Positions 56,087 through 64,000 of a stretch of 64,000 bases of DNA are shown here, in pieces. Each line of letters begins with the position of its first letter. Positions within the stretch are counted from its first letter, which is position 1. Source of the stretch: Ottelia alismoides. Its lineage: Eukaryota; Streptophyta; Magnoliopsida; Alismatales; Hydrocharitaceae. Position numbers and translations under genes: made by a program. The stretch is from NCBI GenBank assembly GCA_037367405.1, contig JAZKJV010008265.1, positions 682,001-746,000 on the forward strand. Direction: 5' to 3'. The notes under the pieces are model-generated. The model made no database searches and was not told the DNA's origin. It saw nothing but the letters and a program-made list of their open reading frames with translations.

Positions 56087-59079
56087 TGACGTGTCGCTAA
56101 ATACGTTGTTTAATTAGGTTACGTTGTAGCATGTGTACTTAGCGATTCGGTCAGAACCGAGAGAAGGATCTCCGTGAAGAGTGTCTCGGCTTTAATTTAT
56201 ATCCCGGGCAAGTCCGGGGTCGAACTCAGGGAGGCAAAGGAACAACTTGGGTTTAATTCGAAAATTAGGTCTTAGATTCCCAATGCGGTATTTTTTTATA
56301 TTTTTTTATGCAACAAGAATGCAAATGCAAATGAATCAAGACACTAAGAGAGCATACAACTTAGCCAAATTAAGTTGAATAGAAAATAAGTCCAATTTAG
56401 CAAAGTTATATTTTTCCTAGGATCCTAATCCAGTGACGAACACAAAACACATTTTTTTAGAATTTTAGGGGTTAAAATGCAACAATGAAAATGCACACTT
56501 TTTATGGGTATTTTTGCAATTTATCACACAAACAGTAAGCAAAAATCATGAAAATTTTACTGCAACATAAACATGATGCAAGAAAGCTACAGTAATTTTT
56601 TTGGAATTTTCTAACAAAGTATCAATTTTTTATGAATTTTTTAGTGAAATCAGAGTGACAGTGAGTAAATAATTTCTACTAAATCCATATTATCTAATTA
56701 ATTAGAATGCGAATTATCTCAGAAAGATATTTACCAGTAGAGTTGAAATTTCGCAAAAAGAATGTATGTGGATTTAATTAAAAATAAAATACTAAAATCA
56801 CTCTATAATTTATTTCAAGCACAAGACATCTCCATTTTGAATGAAATTTGGACAGTAAATTAACCAAATTTTAAGGCATCACATATAATTTTTTTGGAAT
56901 TTTTAGAGCAACCGTTTGTGAGATATTAATTTAATGGCACAGAATGGGTAAACTATGCAAAATTTCAGTTAAACAATTATAATTAATTACCCACGAGTCA
57001 CAAAAATATAAATAAATATCCACAAAGTAGAGAATTAGTTGCTCAACATGAACACATTTTTCATTGAATACAAAGATGCACTACAGGTGTCCAAATTAGT
57101 AGCCAAACATAGGGGTGTCTTTGCAAATCAGAAATTGAAAAGATACTATAAAACATACACAAGGACTAATCTGCAATTATGAAAACTATGAAGGAAAACA
57201 TTGCAATATTTACAAAAATAAAAAAAAATAATAAAAATGGGGACCTTCTTCTTCCTTGTGCGCAGGTGGAGAAGAACCCAACACCTGGGCACGGGCGGCG
57301 CCGCCCAAGCGCGGCGTGGCGGAGGAGGCGTGCGGCGGTGGGCGGCGGTGAGCCGGCGTGAGGACAGCGACGAGCTGAGTCGCGCTGGTCGCCGCGGTGG
57401 TGCGGCGGAGCGCTAGGAGGAAGGGGGCGCCGCGAGTCCTGGAGGGAGGTCGCTGGTCGGCCAGCGATGGCGGCAGCGCGCCATGCGCGGCGGAGATGGG
57501 CCCGCGCGGCGGCGCCGCACGCACGGCGGTGAGCGGCGGCGGAGCAGCCGCTTGGAGGAGAAAGGGGGGGGCGGCGGCATGCGTCCTCCTCCTCCTGTTT
57601 CTTTTTTTTTATTTTTTTAATTTTTTTTTGTTTTGCTGCAATTAAAAAAAGAAACTTCTTTTTTTTGTTTTAACTTTTTTTATATTTTTAATTTTTTTTA
57701 AGCAGGAAATATGTACACACAAAAAAAGGAAGATGATGAGGAGGGTGTGATAATGTGATTAAAAAAAACTATGGTGATGATGTGATAGAAGAATACAAAA
57801 TAGTTGATAAATTAAAACAACAAGAAAAATGATAAGAAATACTTACCTGGTCTTCGCCAGATTGGCGGAGCAGCTACGCTGGACTCCTGTCGTCGCCTCG
57901 ATCCGATTGGCGAAATCAAAATCGAAGAGGCTATGCGAGCTCGAAGGGGAACTCGTGACGCGAAGCGGAGCTCCGCGGATCTCACCTGAAGGAGGTCGTC
58001 GCTTGAGGACGATGCTTCGCCGCTGTCACCAAGAAAACACTCTAAGCTCTCTCCTTATTCTATAAGAATGGTGGATGGGGAAAAATGTGGATGTGGAGAT
58101 GATTATAAAGAGATGAATAATGGGAGTTAGAGAGGTGGTGGTGTTGAATGAGAAGTTAGATTATTGGTGGAGTTGAATGGGAGGTTATATGAAGAATATG
58201 GAGTGAAATGGAGGTTGAAAGAAGACTTGGAGGTTAATGGAGAAAGGGAAGTTATTGTAGAGAATGTTATTAAATAAATAAAAAATGAAATGAAATAAAG
58301 TAGGCTACTAAAAAGAGAAAATAAAATAAAGAGAAGAAAAAGAGTGGGGAATTTACAAAAAGAAGATATACAACATGTACATTTTTTGTTTGCTTTTCTT
58401 TTTATATTTTTTTTTGTCTTTTTAATAGTATCTATGTAGAATAAGAAAATACAATAAAATAGTACAATCAAAATACAAGACCACAATGATTTTTTTGGAT
58501 TTTTAGTAATTAAGAAAGATAAAATAAAAATGAAGAAAGAAAGAATATATACATAATATACAATGTACATCTAGGTCCCAAAACCCAACTTTTGCAAACG
58601 AGCTCCGATTTTAATGAAACCACTTCCGTTGGATAGATAATTTTCTAACTTGAACTTTAAAAGTGAGTTTGGTGAATTTGGAGTTCATACGGAGCGGGAA
58701 TTTAGCTTGGAAGTTGGTCTTTACGGCTTTTTCCCATTGGGATCTAGGAGCATTTATTTGAGATATAATTTGTTTTGTATTTTTGTATTTTTATGTACAT
58801 TTTTATAAACAAGTTAGAGAAAGAATTAGGCAAAAAGGAGTTGAAATGAAATTATTAAAAATACATGAAGTTTTGGGTTATTTACATGTATAAAACTCCT
58901 TTATTTTTGCGGCTTTTTATGTGTAATTTATTTTGTACAATCTAATATACAATAATTAGTGTATTTTATTTATAAGAGGTATTTTGTTAGTTTATTGATT
59001 TTATTGATATTTATATGGGATTTTACTCGGGGATTATGCTAAGATCAAGATATTAAGATGATGAATCGCGGATTCATCA
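56087..59079 (-). repeat. solo LTR of an Athila-related family
   Basis: On the minus strand it starts TGATGAATCCGCG and ends in ACGTCA. Perfect 5-bp target copies ATCCC flank it (56082-56086 and 59080-59084). There is no internal region. Its layout parallels the NA LTRs: a terminal inverted repeat, a conserved block before the GC-rich part (58570-58740), a GC-rich island at 57260-57560, and a CTCCCTGAGTTCGACCCCGG stretch near its 3' end. It probably arose by LTR-LTR recombination. The large frames in the GC-rich island exist on both strands and are not called. Confidence 0.88.
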
Positions 59080-59264
59080 ATCCCCCAACCGGATTAGGAC
59101 ATCGATCTCTCACAATCTTCCACACCCACCTCATCCTTAAGGACTCTAACTTCTCTGAAAACTTTTGTTGAATCACTAAATTAAAACCAAAAAGATAACC
59201 GCTTCTGCGATAATTTTTGTGTGAGTTGGTGAATTAACAAATTGTCTTGTGTATTGTGTTGTGT

Positions 59265-60960
59265 ATGCTAGGTCGTAGATCTCTGAAACATCCAGTACAA
59301 CAACCATTAGAGTACGACCCGATTTATAGAAGAAAAACAAACCCATCTCTTTCAACTGAGAATTCATCTGACATGGGTGAAGAAAGACCAAACCCTATGG
59401 ACCTCATCCTACATCAACTACAACTGTTGAGAGAGGAAAATGCGACGATCCGCCATACAATAGCACCTCTCATCCGACCACCACCCATAAGCACACATTA
59501 CAACCCGGCCGCAGAGGACTCAGTTCATTGGTTCCAAATCCCGCCTGAAGTAGGAGACTTTGAGATTAAACCCACATCCCTTTCCTTAATCCCAAAATAC
59601 TATGGAAATGACTCTGAAGATCCCTTCCTCCACATCCAAGACTTCCGATCTGCTTGTGACACTATGAGTATCCCTGGGGTAGAGAAAGAATACATCTACA
59701 TGAAAGCCTTCACCCACTCACTCAAAGATAAAGCACTCCAATGGCTCCGAAATTATGGAACCCCACTCACCTCTTGGGACTCATTAAGAGAGGCATTCAT
59801 CAAGAAATACTTCCCAATAGGAAAGACAAATGCCTTGAGGCAAGCCATATCATCATTCACTCAGAAAAATAGAGAGCCCATTCATGAAGCCTGGGAGCGA
59901 TTTAAGGAACTTCAAAGGAAATGCCCTCATCATGCCATACCCAAATGGAAGCTAGTTCAGATATTCTATGAGGGCATAGATACATCATTTAAGAGAGTGA
60001 TTGATGGCTCCTGCGATGGAAATTACATCAGCCGTGATGAGCATTTCGTTTGGAAATTATTTGAAAATATGGCTGACAATTCGATAAATAGTTCATCAAT
60101 TAAACAATACGGTGCAAACACGAGGACAGTCAATATCATTGATTATGAGAGATCTAGCAATGAGAATCCTGACAAATGGGAAACCCTCTCAAAACAAATG
60201 AACCTCATGACTCAAGCCATAGAAAAATTGGCCATGAATAACCCCACCAACCAGGAAGTTAACCACACCACACTCACCCATAATCAAGACATAAATCCAG
60301 AGACTGTGAATTGGGTGCAGAGAAATCAAGGAGGAGGATATTCAAACAACCACAATACATGGAGAGAGCAACCAAATTCTGGGTGGAATGGACAGAACAA
60401 TTATCATTTTCAAAATCACACCCAACCCAGACAACCGATAGCACCGCCCGTGACTCAACCCTCCACCACTGCGGTAAATTTCGACGCCTTGGCTCAGGCA
60501 ATACAACAATTAGCTATAGATCAACAACAAGCCACTGAAGCCCAACAAAAAGCCAACTCTGAGAATGCCCGTCAATTCGCCGAGATCATATCGTACATCC
60601 CATCCTTATCACCTCAACCGTTGCCCAATCCAAATACCAATAAGGCCAGCTCATCTGGAGTACTTCAAACTCCTCCACCTGTCGGATCCTTCACCTCACC
60701 ACCTGGTTTCCAAAACCCGAATCAAGGATTTTTTACACCTTCTAGGACAAACCAAGGGAACCCACAACAAGTGCCTAGAAATCAAGTCAATTTCAAAACC
60801 CCACCCCATCCAAACCAATCTGCTAATGTTGTCACTTTGAGAAATGGAAAAACCACTTCTGCCTACACTAGACCACTAGCTTCTGAGGATCAAATTGAAA
60901 TTGAGAAAGAGTTTGATGATGGAGAGAAATCAGCTGAAACAACCATGCTCCCTCCTTCCT
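59265..60960 (+). pseudogene. Ath-2 gag
   Basis: The first ATG of the long frame is at 59265 (MLGRRSLKHPVQQP); a second candidate start is at 59373 (MGEERPN). Residues of about 110-240 form the Retrotrans_gag capsid region: YYGNDSEDPFLHIQDF, YIYMKAFTHSLKDKALQWL, FIKKYFPIGKTNAL, EAWERFKELQRKCP, KLVQIFYEGID. The following Asn/Gln/Pro-rich part (WVQRNQGGGYSNNHN) has no CCHC zinc knuckle. The coding sequence is undamaged in this part; I use pseudogene because the joined gag-pol frame has stops downstream. Confidence 0.9.
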
Positions 60961-61640
60961 CCCCAACCATAACCATCCCCTTTCCCGGAGCTCTTCATCG
61001 AAGAAAACCACGATCATCCACCATCGATCCGGAGTTAGAAAAACTATTCTCGAACATAGTCATTGAAATCCCACTCTTGAAAGCCCTCGAACAAGTTCCA
61101 GCCTTCTCCCGATTTTTGAAGGACAAATGCACACCAAAACGAAAATCCAAAGGAAAAAGTAGAAGGGACAATGAAGATATTGAAAGACATGTGCTCCCTC
61201 AAGCAACAACCAATGCCATCTCCCAATTCTTACCCACAAAAAAGAAAGATCCAGGAGCTCCTCTAGTTAGATGCACAATCAGCAAATTAACCTTCGACCA
61301 CACCCTGCTAGATAATGGTGCTTCCATCAATCTTCTCCCGACTGCTATTATGGAGCAATTTGACCTAGGAAATCTGAAACCTGTTTCAATGACTTTGCAA
61401 ATGGCTGATCGATCTGTGAAAAGACCAAAAGGACTTCTTTAGGATGTGATAGTTGATGTACAAGGTTATAAATTCCCGTTTGACTTTGTTGTGATGGACA
61501 TGGATCAAGCAAATATATTGAGTGAGACACCAATCATACTCGGACGACCATTTTTGGCCACTGCTAAAGCTCATTTTGATTATGAGGTTGGAAGAGTTGA
61601 ATTTAAAATCAATGGTCAAGTCATTCCGGTAGACCTGGTC
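60961..61640 (+). pseudogene. Ath-2 protease, interrupted by one stop
   Basis: DPELEKLFSNIVIEIPLLKALEQVP leads to the aspartyl protease LLDNGASINLLPTAIM, with the catalytic Asp at 61311-61313. The second half (IILGRPFLATAKAHFDYE) is in the same frame after an in-frame TAG at 61440-61442, where Ath-1 has a sense codon. Read-through aside, this stop separates gag from pol. Confidence 0.9.
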
Positions 61641-62930
61641 ACCCCTACTTCCACTGAATATGAGACCGAAGAATGTGGTTGGATAGAAAGATGTGCTGTT
61701 CTCAACATTCAAAAAGACTTTGTCCCCATCCATCTCACCAAAGACACTTTAGAGGTTAGTCTGAACACCTCTAGATCCACTTACAAAAACACTTCTCATG
61801 AAATTGCCACCTACAATCTGAATCTTGCACTAGAAGCTCCACCATGCCCTCTCACCGGACAAGAAATTAATGAGCTTGATAATGCCTGGGACACATTAGA
61901 CTCTGAACTCACCCTGACCTCAACCATGATCATGCCCATGATGGAACCACCATTTGAGACTATTTCTGTAATAGACTCAGGAAACACTACAAGTCTGGAT
62001 CCATCGACAACAACTGTTGAATTAAAGCCACTACCCAAAGATCTGAAGTATGCTTTTCTGGATGATGCACAGACTCTACCAGTGATTATCAATGCCAACC
62101 TAAACCATATGCAAGAAAGTCAACTCATGGGAGTTTTGAAAAAGAATTCCCAGGCCATTGGATGGAAAATAACGGATCTAAAAGGAATAAGCCCAACATT
62201 CTGTACTCATCACATATATCTAGAAAATGATTGTAAACCCTCTCGGGAAATGCAAAGACGGTTGAATCCTAATCTACGAGAGGTTGTGAAGAATGAGATC
62301 TATAAATGGGCAAGTGCGGGTATCATTTACCCTATCTCTGACAGCCCTTGGGTCAGTCCTCTCCAAGTTGTCTCCAAGAAGGCTGGATTAACAATTGTCA
62401 AAAATGAAAAAGGCGAGGACATACCGACCAGAGTAGCAACATCTTGGAGAGTCTGTGTAGATTATAGGAAACTCAATAAGGCTACTCGTAAAGATCATTT
62501 CCCATTACCATTCATTGACCAAATCATTGATAAGCTAGCCGGAAAAGAATTTTTCTGCTTTTTAGATGGATATTCCGGTTATAACCAAGTAGCCATAGCA
62601 CCAGAAGACCAAGACAAGACCACTTTCACTTGTCCATTTGGAACATATGCCTTCCGCCGCATGCCTTTCGGACTATGTAATGCCCCAGCAACATTTCAAA
62701 GATGCATGATGGGATCTTTCACTGATATGATCGGTGATTTTATGGAAGTATTTATGGATGATTTCTCTATTTTTGGAGACTCTTTTGAGGAAACACTGGG
62801 ATTTTTGGACAGAGTCCTCCAGAAATGCATTGAAGTGAGCTTGATATTATCTTGGGAGAAATCACATTTTATGGTGAAACAAGGGATTGTGTTAGGACAT
62901 GTTCTATCAAAGAAAGGGATGGAATGAGAT
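61641..62930 (+). pseudogene. Ath-2 linker and reverse transcriptase
   Basis: After a linker (VELKPLPKDLKYAFL) comes RT: SREMQRRLNPNLREV, CVDYRKLNKATRKDHFPLPF, FCFLDGYSGYNQVAI with the first catalytic Asp, CPFGTYAFRRMPFGLCNAPATFQR, and an intact F-M-D-D box at 62751-62762. An Athila-type LSWEKSHFMVKQGIVLGHVLSKKG follows. A TGA at 62925-62927 ends the open stretch. Confidence 0.93.
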
Positions 62931-63560
62931 CCATCAAAAATTGAGACAATCACCCATTTAAGTCCGCCGGTGAACATCAAAGGTGTTCGGTCCTTCCTAG
63001 GTCATGTCGGCTTTTACCGCCGCTTCATCAAGGACTTTTCGAAAATTTCCCATCCTCTCACAAAATTACTGGAAAAAGATCAAAACTTCACTTTTACTGA
63101 GGATGCTTTTGAATCTTTCAAAACCCTGAAGAAAATCATCACTTAAGCACCCATCCTACAACCCCCAGATTGGAACTGTGAATTTGAGATCATGTGCGAT
63201 GCATCTGATTATGCTGTGGGGGCAGTATTGGGTCAAAGGAAAGATGGGAAACCTTATGCCATTCACTATGCCAGTAAAACTCTGGATGCTGCTCAAAAGA
63301 ACTACACTGTGACTGAGAAAGAACTTTTAGCTGTGGTATTTTCCTTAGAGAAATTTCGATCTTACATCCTAGGATCCCACATCATCATCTACACAGACCA
63401 CTCAGCTTTGAAATATCTCTTCACAAAAACCGATGCTAAGCCTAGACTCATTAGGTGGGTATTATTGCTCCAAGAATTTGATTTGGAGATTCGAGATAAA
63501 GCCGGAGCAAAGAATGTCGTGGCCGATCATCTTTCAAGATTCCCTTCCTCAAAAACAGAC
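62931..63560 (+). pseudogene. Ath-2 RNase H
   Basis: The connection [20 protein letters not shown] has a TAA at 63144-63146. RNase H proper follows with [31 protein letters not shown] and [11 protein letters not shown], whose acidic residues are intact. [12 protein letters not shown] ends it. Confidence 0.92.
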
Positions 63561-64000
63561 ACAATCCCAATTTCTGATAAATTTCCAGACGAAAGCATAA
63601 TGTCAGCTTCTCAACTCCCTTGGTATGCAGACATCGTCAATTACATCGTCACTTCCACATTCCCTGATGACTGGCCAAAACATAAGAGAGATAAAACCAA
63701 GGCCCAAGCCCGATACTATCACTGGGAAGATCCTTTGCTCTTCAAAGAGGGTACTGATTTAATATAGAGACGATGCATCCCTGAATCTGAAGTCAATGAT
63801 GTCCTAACTCACTGCCACACTTCTGGGTGTGGAGGACATCACTCAGGGAAGCGTACAGCCGCTAAAATCTTACAATGCGGTTTCTACTGGCCCACACTCT
63901 TTAAAGATGCCCATCATTTTACTCAATCTTGTCCTGCCTGTCAGACTAATGGAACAATGACCCGTTGTAACATGATGCCCCTCCAACCCGTGCATATAGT
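63561..64000 (+). pseudogene. Ath-2 integrase, N-terminal zinc domain (continues outside)
   Basis: [13 protein letters not shown] is followed by a TAG at 63765-63767, then HCHTSGCGGHHSGKRTAAK ... CPACQTNG, the HHCC zinc-binding domain with all four ligands. The catalytic core lies beyond the window. Confidence 0.88.

Larger units (their letters stand above)
53754..64000 (+). mobile_element. Ath-2: Athila-type retrotransposon, continuing beyond the window
   Basis: 5' LTR 53754-55407, perfect tRNA-Asp PBS 55411-55428, leader interrupted by a solo LTR (56087-59079), then a single gag-pro-RT-RNase H-integrase frame from 59265 to the window end. It is inserted in NA-3. The frame carries four stops but no frameshift, so it is much younger or better preserved than Ath-1. 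The integrase core and 3' LTR are outside the window. Confidence 0.93.

Noticed and set aside
57179..57645. overlapping ORFs on both strands in the GC-rich part of the solo LTR
   Set aside because: Open frames are expected in GC-dense sequence; composition is Ala/Arg/Gly/Pro-rich with no domain.

Overview
The window is a stack of plant LTR retrotransposons nested in one another. I see no host gene, tRNA gene, rRNA, CRISPR array or bacterial feature. The lineages present (Athila-type Ty3/gypsy with tRNA-Asp primer sites, a chromodomain Ty3/gypsy of Tekay/Del type, and a Ty1/copia element), the long LTRs and the repeated nesting point to an intergenic, probably heterochromatic region of a seed plant with a repeat-rich genome. 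I cannot name the species. Element names below are my own labels.

Layout. Ath-1 (1-31461, + strand) is the host layer: a decayed Athila element with part of its 5' LTR (1-1331), PBS, leader, gag in two pieces, protease, RT, RNase H, integrase, a 3' noncoding tract and the first 613 bp of its 3' LTR. Tek-1 (3138-10558, - strand) is inserted in its gag with a perfect 5-bp target duplication. NA-1 (11694-24882, + strand) is inserted at the gag/protease boundary. NA-2 (31462-50220, - strand) is inserted in the 3' LTR of Ath-1; it carries a young copia element, Cop-1 (38232-48672, - strand), and has lost its 5' end. At about 50221-50233 NA-2 meets head-to-head a third relative, NA-3 (50234-53753, + strand), which has lost its own 5' end. 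NA-3 is cut by Ath-2 (53754 to beyond 64000, + strand), a better preserved Athila element with one long gag-pol frame carrying four in-frame stops. The leader of Ath-2 contains a solo LTR (56087-59079, - strand) with a perfect target duplication.

How they work together. Ath-1 and Ath-2 carry the full enzyme set. NA-1, NA-2 and NA-3 encode only a short gag-like segment and a protease-like ORF, with no RT, RNase H or integrase, so they must have been moved in trans. They share with Ath-1 LTRs that begin TGATGAA, PPTs ending in a G-run, homologous 3' noncoding blocks and (NA-1, whose leader survives) a tRNA-Asp primer site and a 21-nt leader motif. An Athila helper is therefore the natural candidate. 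Cop-1 also looks non-autonomous: its pol is badly decayed although its two LTRs are almost identical.

The most unusual signal is a comb of six consecutive stem-loops in each NA element (18631-19303, 37109-37779 and, decayed, 51706-52316). Five of them share a nested design: an inner stem TATACTTAGG/CCTAAGTATA, a G-run that looks like the element's own polypurine tract, and a hairpin-specific outer stem closing over it. Base-pair-preserving differences between modules and between elements argue for a selected structure. Cop-1 carries a second, unrelated hairpin family with a fixed TCACA-type loop.
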